Part shown: piece after piece, positions 33,278 to 42,857 of the stretch
How the letters are laid out: every line of letters starts with the position of its first letter
Position numbering within the stretch: the stretch's first letter is position 1
Origin: Aliiroseovarius sp. F20344
GTDB lineage: Bacteria; Pseudomonadota; Alphaproteobacteria; Rhodobacterales; Rhodobacteraceae
DNA: 64,000 bases
NCBI RefSeq assembly: GCF_023016155.1
Contig: NZ_JALKBG010000006.1
Span: 310,001 to 374,000 of the forward strand
Direction of reading: 5' to 3'
Program-made: the position numbers and the translations under genes
Notes under the pieces: model-generated
What the model was told of the DNA's origin: nothing
Databases searched by the model: none
The model's input: the letters and a program-made list of their open reading frames with translations, nothing else

Positions 33278-35878
33278 TTAAGCTGGTTTTGGCAAGATCC
33301 AAGGCTCGCTTTGCGCGCGCAAAGCGGCCTCTAAGCGGTTCTTGCAGCTAAGTTTTGACAGGATCGACGAGACATGATTTTCGATGGTACGGCGTGACCG
33401 AGATAGTTGATCCGCGATGATTGCGTTGCTTTTTCCATCGGCCATCATCGCTAGCACGGTCTGCTCTTTTGCGGTCAAGTCATAGGGGTGTTCGCGAGCA
33501 GCACGATAGGGTCCGCGTGGATTGTTCGAGATGGACGGAAGGTTCGAGCGCTGACGCAAGGCGCGGCGGGCAGCCAGTGCACCACAAGACTGAAACAGTG
33601 CATCGGCCCTTGCGTGAGAGGCATCTGAAGCGTGCTGTGACAATGTCCAACCAGCTAGATAGCTGTCACCTCTGGCTTCAAACGCGTCTGCGGCTTCCAG
33701 ATACGCACCAGCCAGCACGAGGCAGTAGGGCTCAAGCGTATCGGTGGTATCAATGGGTGCTTCTGCTAAATGCCGCCAAAACAAGTACTCGGCCCGTTTG
33801 ACCGGACTGAACGCTGCCGCATCAAACGCTGCGAGCCGATTGAGAGCCTCTGCGGCTATACATGGGTCACCTTGAAGGACACCCAGTTCAACATGTGCGA
33901 TCAAAGTTGTCAGCTGATACTGCGGTTCGCCGATTTGGTCGGCATGGCTTAAAGCTTCGAACAAACTTTCATCCGCGCCCTCATCACCCCGTCGGATGCC
34001 GCCACGGGCCAGAATGATCCTTGCGGGCATTTGCATTAGCACCGTCTGGTTTGGCTGTGTAAGCACCCCTTGGGCTATCTCGATCGCTTCATCATAGCGG
34101 TTCTGCTCAAAACGTAGCTGTGCCTTGCGCCCGATCAGGTAAAAGGTCCAAGCGTCCAGATCATTGGCGGTATCAAACGCAATCCCTTCCTCAAGAAGCG
34201 TCTCGGCGCGGTCGAACACACGCAATTCGATCAAACATTCAGACAGATTTGTGTAAGCGCGTGCTGCCTGTTCATGGAGCGCATGGCGGTGAGAAACCTC
34301 TAAACTGCGTCGTAATTCCACCTCCCCCTCAAGGTCGCCACGAAACAGTTTCGCCGAACCCATCGTGTTCAGGGCATGCGCTTGGGTCTCGAAGTCATTC
34401 GTTATATCTGCCACTTCCAGCGCGCGCTTGGCCCACTTAACAGCTTCCACCATTTCTTCCTGCAACATGAAGAACTGCGCCCTTAACGCATAGGCTTTGC
34501 CGGTCTCAGATGACAACGTATCCGTTTCGAGGATTTTGATAGCTTGCAAAATATAGCGTTCTGCTCTGTTTGCCTCACCTCGATACCAGTGAAGTCGTGA
34601 CAACCATCGCAGATTCTCGCCAACGCGATCAGATCGGCCAATTTGCGTCCAAAGCGATACGGCCCGTTCTCGCGCCGCAATAACGTCATCGTCAATCCTA
34701 AGCGACAGACCGGCTTCATAGGCCCAGCGTTCATTCATCTCAGCGGCTGTTTGAATATCGGTATCGCCTACATATTCTAGTGCGGTCCCCAGAAACAACG
34801 CGGCCTCACGGTGCGCGCCAAGTGTTGCGGCGTTACTCGCGGCTCTTTGCGCGTACTCCAGTAGAACGTCGGTGTCCTGCGCCCCCTCCGCGTGAAATAC
34901 GATTGTATCCAACTCCTGGACGGCGTCGGGTTGCGCCAGATGGGCCGTTAAAAACATCTTATGCGCCTGCTGCAGTTCGCCAGGGGTCATACGAGCTGCC
35001 ACGATAAGACGGGCGACTTCATGTCGAAACTTCACGGCCTTCCCGACTGCCAGCAGTATCCGCTGCGCTATTGCCCTATCGCAAAGCGTTGTAACATCTT
35101 CAAAGGGCAAGCGTTTTACAATCGTATCGGGCAACTCACCGGGAGAGCATGCAATGGTCTCGAGAAATCGTTGCAATTGGGGCGACAACACTGCAAGCCG
35201 CGCATTGATTACGTCAGAAATCGATTGCGGCAGCATCGTTAAATCTGCGTCTGAATTGAGCAATTCAGCAACGAAATACGGTTGCCCGCCAGTAATTTCA
35301 TGAAGCATCGCGGCACTGTAACGACAATGCGATCCCATCTGGCGCACATGATCCACCGAAAGGGGGGGCAATTCGACATAAGTCTTGCGCGCTGCGGGGA
35401 TCGTCGAGAGCGCCTTGCGCAGTTCATGAGACGGCCCGATCTCGTCGTCGCGGTAACTGCAGATCAACAGTACGGGCAGTTGCGACAAGCGTCGTCCGAA
35501 AAAAACGAGCCAGTCCAACGATTTCTGATCTGCCCAGTGCAAATCTTCAATGACAAGGATCAGTGTCTGTTCCGATTTCTGCGTGAAGCTGACAAGTTTC
35601 TCGAAATAGTCAATGCTCCCATCACTTCTAACATCATCTCCCAATAGGATGGCAGATAGATCCCGCACCGGGCCAAGCGGTCTTGGTGTGTTGAGCGGGT
35701 CACACCATGCAATCGCAGATCTGTGGGGGAACTCAGTTTGCTGCAGAAAGCATTCGATAAAGAAAGACTTGCCGATCCCTGCTTCACCACAAACCAAAAC
35801 AAGCTGCCCCCCGGTCCGGGGCACGGATGACAGAAGCCCGTTTAGAAGCTCCAGCTCAGCGTTGCGCCCTACAATCAA
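33278..35878 (-). CDS. Large ATPase regulator with LuxR-type helix-turn-helix
   Basis: The 866 residues have an N-terminal STAND/AAA-like ATPase with Walker A GEAGIGKS (31-38) and Walker B LILVIEDLHWAD (106-117), a long middle section of TPR-like helices, and a C-terminal LuxR domain (YDLTAKEQTVLAMMADGKSN, then RRTIENHVSSILSKL). This is the MalT/LuxR-ATPase type, usually an ATP- and ligand-dependent activator. The start is TTG, supported by GGAG 8 bases upstream and by a stop codon 17 codons above with no ATG between. It lies 150 bp upstream of the phospholipase-like gene in the same direction and probably controls that cluster. Confidence 0.85.
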   Translation of the reverse strand: MIVGRNAELELLNGLLSSVPRTGGQLVLVCGEAGIGKSFFIECFLQQTEFPHRSAIAWCDPLNTPRPLGPVRDLSAILLGDDVRSDGSIDYFEKLVSFTQKSEQTLILVIEDLHWADQKSLDWLVFFGRRLSQLPVLLICSYRDDEIGPSHELRKALSTIPAARKTYVELPPLSVDHVRQMGSHCRYSAAMLHEITGGQPYFVAELLNSDADLTMLPQSISDVINARLAVLSPQLQRFLETIACSPGELPDTIVKRLPFEDVTTLCDRAIAQRILLAVGKAVKFRHEVARLIVAARMTPGELQQAHKMFLTAHLAQPDAVQELDTIVFHAEGAQDTDVLLEYAQRAASNAATLGAHREAALFLGTALEYVGDTDIQTAAEMNERWAYEAGLSLRIDDDVIAARERAVSLWTQIGRSDRVGENLRWLSRLHWYRGEANRAERYILQAIKILETDTLSSETGKAYALRAQFFMLQEEMVEAVKWAKRALEVADITNDFETQAHALNTMGSAKLFRGDLEGEVELRRSLEVSHRHALHEQAARAYTNLSECLIELRVFDRAETLLEEGIAFDTANDLDAWTFYLIGRKAQLRFEQNRYDEAIEIAQGVLTQPNQTVLMQMPARIILARGGIRRGDEGADESLFEALSHADQIGEPQYQLTTLIAHVELGVLQGDPCIAAEALNRLAAFDAAAFSPVKRAEYLFWRHLAEAPIDTTDTLEPYCLVLAGAYLEAADAFEARGDSYLAGWTLSQHASDASHARADALFQSCGALAARRALRQRSNLPSISNNPRGPYRAAREHPYDLTAKEQTVLAMMADGKSNAIIADQLSRSRRTIENHVSSILSKLSCKNRLEAALRAQSEPWILPKPA

Positions 35879-36572
35879 TCTAAAATCTCCAACTATGCGT
35901 GCAAGAGGTTGGTATAGAGGTGTATTTTAGCACGAAAATTCAAGTAATTCGGTAATGGATTGAATGATCCCCTGCCACAGCGGCCATTCGCCCAAGAAAG
36001 GGAGTTCGTATCTGTCGTTAGCGTAATCCTAGTGGTCTCATCGTGCAGAAACGTCCGTTTAAGGTGCGCCAAGCTTCCTAAAGACTTGCCCGGGTCAGAT
36101 TGTGCTGTCTGCTTCCAAATCAACGGACAACAACATGCCGATAGCTGCTGCTCGTTCACGTGAGAAGGACGTTCCGCGCCCGCGAAGCGATGCTGTGTCA
36201 GCAACAACCGCCGGAGCAAAAGGCGAGAAAGTCCCGCGTTTGGTTTGTCTGATCATTCTGCATCGAAAGTGCGGTCTCGGTCCGGCCGAAATCGACACGC
36301 ACGAATGACCGGATGGGCGTCTTGCGTCGCACCGCAACATCAAGGATGCTGCATAAGTTAAATCCGATAGATGAACGGCAGCTTCGTCCGCGTTGCCGCC
36401 ATTTGCAACCGTCTTGCCCAGTGTCTGCTTAGCGGGACAAAGCCGCCGTTGATCCTCGCAGTACGAACGGCCGCATTTCTCGCTTCTCGAAAGCAGCTAG
36501 GGTGGGAAGCGGACTTTCGTTGCGGACGGTGCGGATGCTCTCTTTGAATGCACTCTAGACCACTTGGCATTG
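35879..36572. other. Intergenic stretch without a gene
   Basis: No credible gene was found; short open frames lack start signals and family likeness. The left end carries the regulator's ribosome binding site. The part near 36370-36540 has GC-rich sequence of the decayed intergenic repeat type (for example GGACTTTCGTTGCGGAC). Confidence 0.5.
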
Positions 36573-36574
36573 AA

Positions 36575-36600
36575 AAACGCCGCCCAATTCGGCGGCGTTT
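36575..36600 (-). terminator. Rho-independent terminator of the TRAP operon
   Basis: AAACGCCGCC (36575-36584) pairs perfectly with GGCGGCGTTT (36591-36600). Read on the minus strand it ends in a TTTTT run, 8 bp after the dctM stop. Confidence 0.9.
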
Positions 36601-36607
36601 CATGTTT

Positions 36608-38026
36608 TTATTGGGTAATAATCTCCGGGCCCATGAACGTGTTCGGGAGGAACGTTGATAAGAACGGAACATACGTAACGATAATCAGGAACACGAACAA
36701 TACAGCGAGGAAGGGAAGGGCTGCACGAACGACGCTCATCATCGGCATACCAGCGACACCCGAGGTCACGAAAAGGTTTAGACCAACCGGAGGTGTGATC
36801 ATCCCGATCTCCATATTGACCACCATGATGATGCCCAGATGAATTGGGTCAATGCCCAGTTCGATGGCAATTGGGAACACCAGCGGAGCGACGATGACCA
36901 ACAAGCCTGATGGCTCCATGAACTGACCACCGATCAGCAGGATGATGTTGACCACGATCAGGAACATCACTGGGCCAAACCCGGCAGACAGCATTGCATT
37001 GGCGATATGTTGCGGGATTTGCTCGTCTGTCAGCACGTGTTTCAGGATCAAAGCGTTGGCGATGACGAACAACAGTGTCACGGTCAGTTTGCCTGCATCA
37101 AACAGCGTTCTCTGCGTGTCGGGGTGAATGATAGCTGTGAGCAAAGCCCAGGGCTTTTGCCGCAATGGTGTAGGATCCCCAAGTGGCGCATCTTCGACCA
37201 TAGCCGCAGAAGACAGGCTTTTGGCGCGCGGTGCAGCCAATGGGCCCATGTCTTTGTAAATGAAGGTCGCAATGAAGAAGGCGTAGACTGCGGCCACTGC
37301 GGCGGCTTCTGTCGGTGTAAAGATACCGCCGTAGATGCCCCCCAAGATGATCACGATCAGGAACAGACCCCAACCAGCATCTCGGCCAGCTGCAAGCACT
37401 TCACCCCAGCCCTTCCATTCGCCTTTTGGCAGGTTCTTTACCTTGGCAATGACATAGATCGTCACCATCAGCATCACACCAGCCAACAGCCCCGGAATAA
37501 CGCCTGCAAGGAACATCCGACCAACGGATACTTCTACTGAAGCCGCGTAAACAACCATCACGATTGAGGGCGGGATCAGAATACCCAAGGTGCCTGCGTT
37601 ACAGATGACGCCCGCAGCGAACTCTTTCGAATAGCCAACTTGACGCATGCCCGCGATGACAATGGTACCAATAGCAACCACGGTCGCCGGGCTTGATCCT
37701 GACAGCGCAGCAAAGAGCATACAGGCAAACACGCCTGCAATCGCCAGACCGCCGGGCAAGTGGCCAACACAAGCAATCGAAAACCGGATTATCCGCCGCG
37801 CCACGCCGCCGGTGGTCATGAAGGACGACGCCAGAATGAAGAAGGGGATTGCGAGCAGGGTAAAGTGGCCCTCAAAGGCAGCAAAAAGCGTTTGCGAAAC
37901 AGAAGCCAGGGAGCTGTCAGAGAACCACAAAAGAAATAGGACCGACGACATGCCGAGCGATACGGCGATCGGAACACCGATCATCAGAAAACCGATGACC
38001 ATTCCAAAGAGAAGGACGACTTCCAT
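36608..38026 (-). CDS. dctM: TRAP transporter large membrane subunit DctM
   Basis: This 472-residue inner-membrane protein has about twelve helices and the DctM patterns IGVPIAVSLGMSS near the start, ALSGSSPATVVAIG and GILIPPSIVMVVYA. It forms the main transport channel of a Na+-driven TRAP system that takes up organic acids bound by the periplasmic DctP. An insertion of about 60 residues in the middle (SLSSAAMVEDAPLGDPTPLRQ) is longer than usual. The start overlaps the DctQ stop by 1 bp. Confidence 0.92.
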   Translation of the reverse strand: MEVVLLFGMVIGFLMIGVPIAVSLGMSSVLFLLWFSDSSLASVSQTLFAAFEGHFTLLAIPFFILASSFMTTGGVARRIIRFSIACVGHLPGGLAIAGVFACMLFAALSGSSPATVVAIGTIVIAGMRQVGYSKEFAAGVICNAGTLGILIPPSIVMVVYAASVEVSVGRMFLAGVIPGLLAGVMLMVTIYVIAKVKNLPKGEWKGWGEVLAAGRDAGWGLFLIVIILGGIYGGIFTPTEAAAVAAVYAFFIATFIYKDMGPLAAPRAKSLSSAAMVEDAPLGDPTPLRQKPWALLTAIIHPDTQRTLFDAGKLTVTLLFVIANALILKHVLTDEQIPQHIANAMLSAGFGPVMFLIVVNIILLIGGQFMEPSGLLVIVAPLVFPIAIELGIDPIHLGIIMVVNMEIGMITPPVGLNLFVTSGVAGMPMMSVVRAALPFLAVLFVFLIIVTYVPFLSTFLPNTFMGPEIITQ

Positions 38027-38691
38027 TATTTTGCCTCCGCATTCTGAGCTTCAAGCTCGGCGAGCTCGTCTTCGACTTCATGGCTGGCCACAAGGCGATC
38101 CATCGTGCCGTTGAGAATGGCGATTGTTGATTGAACAAAGCGCACAAGGATCAGCGCCCCAGAAAGCGGCAGAACGAAATAGGGCAGAAAGCGAGGGATC
38201 TTTTCATAGTCCTCACCCTCGTTAAATACGTCTTCCATCCACGCAAGAATGCCAGGCATTGGGATGTCATTGGTTTCATACCAACCCTTGGCCCGGTAGT
38301 CTTCTTCAAAGCCAAGCGGGAACCAGCGGCCCTCGGTGGCCGGAAGGTTTGCGAAGTTTGCCCAGTAGTCCCAAGCCCCCTTCATCATCAGGAATGCAAA
38401 GGCGAGGCAAACAGAAACCGCAACAAGCGCCATCACTTTGCGCGCACCCCGGTCGAGCATGTTTACGACGAGGTCCACACCCAGATGGGTGCCCTTTTTG
38501 ACCGCATAAGCAGCACCAAGCAGCACCAGCCAAGCGAACAAGAAGACCGTCATTTCCAATGCCCAAAGGATGTTCGAGTCAAAGGCGTAGCGGGCGACGA
38601 CGTTCGCGAAGGTCAAGACTGTCATTAGTCCGAGGATCACTGCGATCAGCTTTTCTTCTATTTGGTCCACAACGGACACGTGTTCTGTCAT
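38026..38691 (-). CDS. dctQ: TRAP transporter small membrane subunit DctQ
   Basis: The protein is 221 residues from the ATG giving MTEHVSVVDQIEEKL, with AGGAGG 9 bases upstream. It has four helices, with the DctQ pattern NVVARYAFDSNILWALEMTV and AYAVKKGTHLGVDLVV. A stretch of about 60 extra residues lies between helices three and four (NLPATEGRWFPLGFEEDY). It pairs with DctM. The operon order is dctP-dctQ-dctM on the minus strand. Confidence 0.9.
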   Translation of the reverse strand: MTEHVSVVDQIEEKLIAVILGLMTVLTFANVVARYAFDSNILWALEMTVFLFAWLVLLGAAYAVKKGTHLGVDLVVNMLDRGARKVMALVAVSVCLAFAFLMMKGAWDYWANFANLPATEGRWFPLGFEEDYRAKGWYETNDIPMPGILAWMEDVFNEGEDYEKIPRFLPYFVLPLSGALILVRFVQSTIAILNGTMDRLVASHEVEDELAELEAQNAEAK

Positions 38692-38760
38692 TGATCCGAT
38701 CCTCCTTGAACGAGACCATGTGTTGGTTGGGCACATGTCATGCCCAACCATGCGTTTGGA

Positions 38761-39762
38761 TTAGAAACCAGCGTTGATCTGGACTGCTGCTTCGATCGCG
38801 TCCTGTCCGATGTCGCCTGAGAACTGTTCCCAGACGGGCTGCATCGCAACGACCCAGGATTGGCGCTCTTCGTCCGTCAACGTGCGGATCTCTCCACCGG
38901 CATCGATGATCGCCTGACGGTTCTTCTGGTTCACCGCGAATGATTCCGAGTTACGTGTCTCTGTCACTTCATTCAGGATTGTCAGGAATTGATCGCGAAC
39001 ATCAGCGTCCAGGCTTTCAAGCCAGTCGATGGACGTGACCACCAGATAGTCGATGATGCCGTGGTTGGTTTCGGTGATCCCATCCTGGACCTCGAAGAAC
39101 TTCTTGCCGTAGATGTTGGACCAAACGTTCTCCTGCCCATCCACAACACCTTGCTGCAACGCGCCGTAGACTTCTGAGAAGGCCATCTTTTGGGGACTAC
39201 CGCCAATCGCTTCCATCTGAGCCACTAGAACGTCAGAAGACATCACGCGAAATTTCAGGCCATCTGCATCCGCAGGGGTGATCAGTGGCACGTTAGCAGA
39301 CATTTGTTTCATGCCGTTGTGCCAGAAGGTCAGGCCCTGAAGGCCGCGGCGTTGCATGGAATCTAGTAACTCTTGCCCTGCGTCAGACGTCTGGAATGCG
39401 TCAACTGCGTCGATGTTCTTAAACAGGAACGGCAGATCGAAGATACGGAATTTCTTGGTGAATTTCTCGAACTTGGACAGGGATGGCGCGGCTAAGTGAA
39501 TGTCACCTTGCAGCAGTGCTTCCAGAACTTTGTCATCATTATATAGGGTCGAGTTCGGGAACACCTCCATGCAGGCTTTGCCGTTCATCTCGTCGTTGAC
39601 ACGTTGTTCCAGCAAAGATGCGGCAATGCCTTTGGGGTGTTTATCGGTGTTGGTGACGTGGCTGAACTTGATAACAGTTTCGCCGGCATCGCAGGCTGCA
39701 AATGCAGCGCTCGCACCGACGGACATCGCCACTGTCAAAGCTGTAAGTTTCGTGAACTTCAT
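38761..39762 (-). CDS. dctP: TRAP transporter substrate-binding protein DctP
   Basis: This 333-residue periplasmic protein has a signal peptide (MKFTKLTALTVAMSVGASAAFA, about 22 residues, split here as MKFTKLTALT and VAMSVGASAAFA). DctP-family features are FSHVTNTDKHPKGIAA, LKFRVMSSDVLVAQMEAIGG with the substrate-carboxylate Arg, and VDGQENVWSNIYGKKF. It binds an organic acid and passes it to DctQM. The divergent hydrolase-leuCD operon suggests that the substrate is an acid degraded by those enzymes; its identity is unknown. Confidence 0.9.
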   Translation of the reverse strand: MKFTKLTALTVAMSVGASAAFAACDAGETVIKFSHVTNTDKHPKGIAASLLEQRVNDEMNGKACMEVFPNSTLYNDDKVLEALLQGDIHLAAPSLSKFEKFTKKFRIFDLPFLFKNIDAVDAFQTSDAGQELLDSMQRRGLQGLTFWHNGMKQMSANVPLITPADADGLKFRVMSSDVLVAQMEAIGGSPQKMAFSEVYGALQQGVVDGQENVWSNIYGKKFFEVQDGITETNHGIIDYLVVTSIDWLESLDADVRDQFLTILNEVTETRNSESFAVNQKNRQAIIDAGGEIRTLTDEERQSWVVAMQPVWEQFSGDIGQDAIEAAVQINAGF

Positions 39763-39944
39763 TCTTGTTTCCTCCCATTAGGTCGCAGCCGATTTCAGTT
39801 CGTCAGGCTCGGCCTTAACGGAAACGATACATAAGAATTGGGCGATCACTGTTCGGCAGTATTGATTACTAATTCCGAATAATGATCTAGAATAATTCCA
39901 ATAGAGTTATCGAAGAGACTCCGCTTTGTAGGGAATAGCGCACC
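39763..39944. promoter_or_regulatory. Divergent control region between the TRAP and hydrolase operons
   Basis: This AT-rich gap holds direct repeats AATTCCGAATAA (from 39871) and AATTCCAATAG (from 39894), 23 bp apart, and an imperfect dyad over 39863-39886. The spacing suits LysR-type binding, and a LysR gene ends the rightward operon. Confidence 0.4.
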
Positions 39945-40853
39945 ATGTTTGAGAATTTTGACCAATTGAAGTTGGACTTTGGCGCGCAATCAATTTTCCT
40001 ACGACACAGCCGTGACGGCGCATCTAAGCCTGCGCTTCTGTTGCTGCATGGCTATCCTCAAACATCGGCGATGTGGCATGCGGTGGCACCGCAATTGACA
40101 GACACGTTTCATGTCATTTGCCCGGATCTACGCGGCTATGGTCGGTCCTCGAAACCCGCCTCTGATCCACAACACCTAACCTATTCAAAGCGTGAAATGG
40201 CCAAGGACATGGTTGCTGTGATGGAGCAGCTTGGTCACAAATCCTTTTATGTTGGCGCTCATGACCGTGGTGCGCGCGTGGCCCATCGTATGGGTTTGGA
40301 TTACCCTGATCGTGTGCTTGGGCTAACTTTGCTTGATATTGCGCCCACACGTGAAATGTATGCAAAGGCCGGTTCGAAATTCGCAACCACCTATTGGCAT
40401 TGGTATTTCCTGATCCAAAAGTCACCCTTGCCCGAGCAAATCATCGGCAATGATCCCTCGGGCTTCTGGAAGCTGAAATGCTTTAACCAAGCCAAAGGCG
40501 AAAACCCGTTCACGGATGAAGCGTTAGAGGAATACTTGCTAAGCTTTCAATCCTCTGAAGCGATCCATGCCTCATGCGAGGATTACCGCGCTGCGGCGAC
40601 AATCGACATCGAACATGACAACGCAGATAACGGCTTGAAATTGCAGCAGCCGTTGCAGGTTCTTTGGGCCAAGCACGGCGTGATTGAAAGCTGTTTTGAC
40701 GCCCTATCTCTTTGGCAAAACCGAGCCTCCGATGTGCGCGGAGAAGCTGTCGATGCCACTCATTACATGGCTGAGGAAATTCCGCAGGTAATCGCGGAGC
40801 GCATGCGCGCCTTTTTCCTAAGCCAGATCAAATCCAAGGATGCAGCTGAATGA
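39945..40853 (+). CDS. Alpha/beta hydrolase of the fluoroacetate (haloacetate) dehalogenase type
   Basis: The 302-residue protein matches the fluoroacetate dehalogenase pattern: nucleophile Asp107 with Arg108 and Arg111 in HDRGARVAHR (carboxylate binding), acid Asp131 in LLDIAPT, His152-Trp153 in TYWHWYF (halide pocket), Tyr214 in CEDYRAAA, and base His273 in ATHYMAEE. DLRGYGRS precedes the nucleophile. These correspond in order to the known active-site set of Rhodopseudomonas FAcD. The reaction would be hydrolytic removal of halide from a 2-haloacid, but other small acids are possible. The stop overlaps leuC by 4 bp. Confidence 0.78.
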   Translation: MFENFDQLKLDFGAQSIFLRHSRDGASKPALLLLHGYPQTSAMWHAVAPQLTDTFHVICPDLRGYGRSSKPASDPQHLTYSKREMAKDMVAVMEQLGHKSFYVGAHDRGARVAHRMGLDYPDRVLGLTLLDIAPTREMYAKAGSKFATTYWHWYFLIQKSPLPEQIIGNDPSGFWKLKCFNQAKGENPFTDEALEEYLLSFQSSEAIHASCEDYRAAATIDIEHDNADNGLKLQQPLQVLWAKHGVIESCFDALSLWQNRASDVRGEAVDATHYMAEEIPQVIAERMRAFFLSQIKSKDAAE

Positions 40854-42244
40854 CAAAAACCCTCTACGACAAGCTGGTGGACGCGCATAAGGTATGTGAT
40901 CTGCCGGACGGTGATATGCTCGTGTATGTCGATTTCCACATCATGAATGAATACACGAGCCCGCAGGCTTTTTCCGGATTGGATCAGAAGGGGCTGGATG
41001 TCTGGCGACCAGAAGCCCACCTGTCCGTTGTGGATCACGTTAATGCTACCCGTCAGCGTGACCCGCATGATGATGCCTCGAAACTTCTGATCGATAATCT
41101 CGAGAACAATTGCAGAAAACACAACATCGCTTTCTACGGTTTGGGCGACCCCCGCCAAGGAATTGAACATGTTGTTGTTCCTGAACAGGGGCTGGTTGCT
41201 CCGGGTATGTTGATTGCATGCGGCGATAGCCACACGACCACATATGGTGCCTTTGGGGCGCTTGGTTTTGGCATCGGAACATCTGAAGTTGAACATGTGC
41301 TGGCAACGCAGACCCTGCGCTATAAACGCTTGAAAACAATGCTGGTGAATGTCGAAGGCGCTTTGGCACCGGGTGTGACGGCAAAAGACATCATCATGAA
41401 AGTGGTGCAGGTTATCGGGGCGGGTGGCGCAAATGGTTATGCCGTAGAATTCGCCGGCTCAGCCATTCGCGATCAAGATATGTCAGGCCGGATGACCATC
41501 TGCAACATGGCCGTTGAGCTGGGTGCGCGTGCCGCTCTGATCGCCGCAGATGAGAAAACACTGGCAGCGATCAAAGGCCGAGCGCATAGCGAAAGCTTCG
41601 ACTTTGGAGGGACCGAATGGCGGTCTGACGAAAGCGCGGTACATGATCAGACCTTTGATATCGCGGCGGAAGATATCGCACCTCTCGTAAGTTGGGGCAC
41701 CAGCCCAGATCAGTCAGTTCCGATTGACGGGCGTGTTCCAACGGCAGGTGACACAGCGACCCCGAAAGCCAAAGCCGCGTTAGAGCGGGCACTGGCATAC
41801 ATGGGGCTCTCCGCAGGCCAATCGGTTCAGGATATCGCCATCGACAGCGCATTTATCGGGTCCTGTACCAATAGCCGCATCGAGGATCTGCGTGCTGCGG
41901 CAGCAGTCTTGAAAGGCAACAAAGTGGTGTCAGGCGTCACTGCAATCGTCGTGCCAGGCTCAACTTACACGCGCTTGCAGGCTGAAAACGAAGGGATCGA
42001 CAAGATCTTCATCGACGCTGGCTTTGACTGGCGGCCGGAAAGTGGATGCTCCATGTGCCTTGCGATGAATGACGACATCGCAATGGACGGTGAACGCATC
42101 GCATCTTCCACCAACCGCAATTTCGAAGGTCGTCAGGGTCGGGGCGCGCGCACCCATTTGATGAGCCCAGCTATGGTGGCAGCAGCAGCGGTAAAAGGCC
42201 ATCTCGCCGATATTCGCGAATTTCAGTTTGAAGGAGCCGAGTAA
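40850..42244 (+). CDS. leuC: 3-isopropylmalate dehydratase-type large subunit (LeuC-like)
   Basis: This 464-residue aconitase-superfamily protein has the three cluster cysteines in IGSCTNSR and GCSMCLAMN, plus CGDSHTTTYGAFGALGFGIGTSEVEHV. LeuC with LeuD isomerises 2- and 3-isopropylmalate in leucine synthesis. However, this copy sits between a dehalogenase-like hydrolase and a LysR gene opposite a TRAP operon, and not beside leuB. It may therefore be a paralogue acting on another hydroxy-diacid, such as a citramalate or dimethylmalate-type substrate. Function beyond the dehydratase family is inference. Confidence 0.85.
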   Translation: MTKTLYDKLVDAHKVCDLPDGDMLVYVDFHIMNEYTSPQAFSGLDQKGLDVWRPEAHLSVVDHVNATRQRDPHDDASKLLIDNLENNCRKHNIAFYGLGDPRQGIEHVVVPEQGLVAPGMLIACGDSHTTTYGAFGALGFGIGTSEVEHVLATQTLRYKRLKTMLVNVEGALAPGVTAKDIIMKVVQVIGAGGANGYAVEFAGSAIRDQDMSGRMTICNMAVELGARAALIAADEKTLAAIKGRAHSESFDFGGTEWRSDESAVHDQTFDIAAEDIAPLVSWGTSPDQSVPIDGRVPTAGDTATPKAKAALERALAYMGLSAGQSVQDIAIDSAFIGSCTNSRIEDLRAAAAVLKGNKVVSGVTAIVVPGSTYTRLQAENEGIDKIFIDAGFDWRPESGCSMCLAMNDDIAMDGERIASSTNRNFEGRQGRGARTHLMSPAMVAAAAVKGHLADIREFQFEGAE

Positions 42245-42849
42245 TGCCGGATCAAGTCACAGGATTGATGGCAGCATTCCCGCAGCCTAACGTCGATACT
42301 GATGTCATCATGCCAAAACGGTTCCTGATCACCATCACTCGCGAGGGATTGGCAGATGGGACCTTGGCCGATTTGCGGTTTGATGAAGACAACAACAAAC
42401 GCCCAGAATTCGTTCTGAACAGATCGCCTTGGACAGAAGCGTCTATCTTGGTTGTTGGTGACAACTTTGGATGTGGCTCCAGCCGCGAGCATGCAGTTTG
42501 GGGCCTAATGCAGCTCGGCATTAAAGGCGTCATTGGATCGGGTTTTGCGGGGATCTTCTATGACAACGCCCGCAAAAACGGTTTGGCGCTGCCTATTGTA
42601 AGCCCGGAAGTGCGGGATGAACTCATGCAGGTCGCGCGCGATCCAGATGCAGGGCAATGCATCATCGACATCACCAATCGTCGGATCTCAGTTGGGTCAC
42701 AACGTCATCCGTTTGAAATGGATGAGGCAACCCGCGCCGCTTTGCTGGAAGGGCGGGATGACACGTTGGACACCCTGAAGCTTGCGCAATCCATTCGCGC
42801 ATATGAAAGTAACCTGACACAGAAAATGCGGGTCAATGTTATCCAATAG
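42244..42849 (+). CDS. leuD: 3-isopropylmalate dehydratase-type small subunit (LeuD-like)
   Basis: This 201-residue swivel-domain protein has NVDTDVIMPKRFL at the start and the signature NFGCGSSREHAVWGL, followed by GVIGSGFAGIFYDNARKNGL. It forms the heterodimer with the large subunit; start and stop share one base. The length is normal for LeuD. It is followed after 8 bp by the LysR gene, so hydrolase, leuC, leuD and regulator form one transcription unit. Confidence 0.87.
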   Translation: MPDQVTGLMAAFPQPNVDTDVIMPKRFLITITREGLADGTLADLRFDEDNNKRPEFVLNRSPWTEASILVVGDNFGCGSSREHAVWGLMQLGIKGVIGSGFAGIFYDNARKNGLALPIVSPEVRDELMQVARDPDAGQCIIDITNRRISVGSQRHPFEMDEATRAALLEGRDDTLDTLKLAQSIRAYESNLTQKMRVNVIQ

Positions 42850-42857
42850 GAGCCAGA

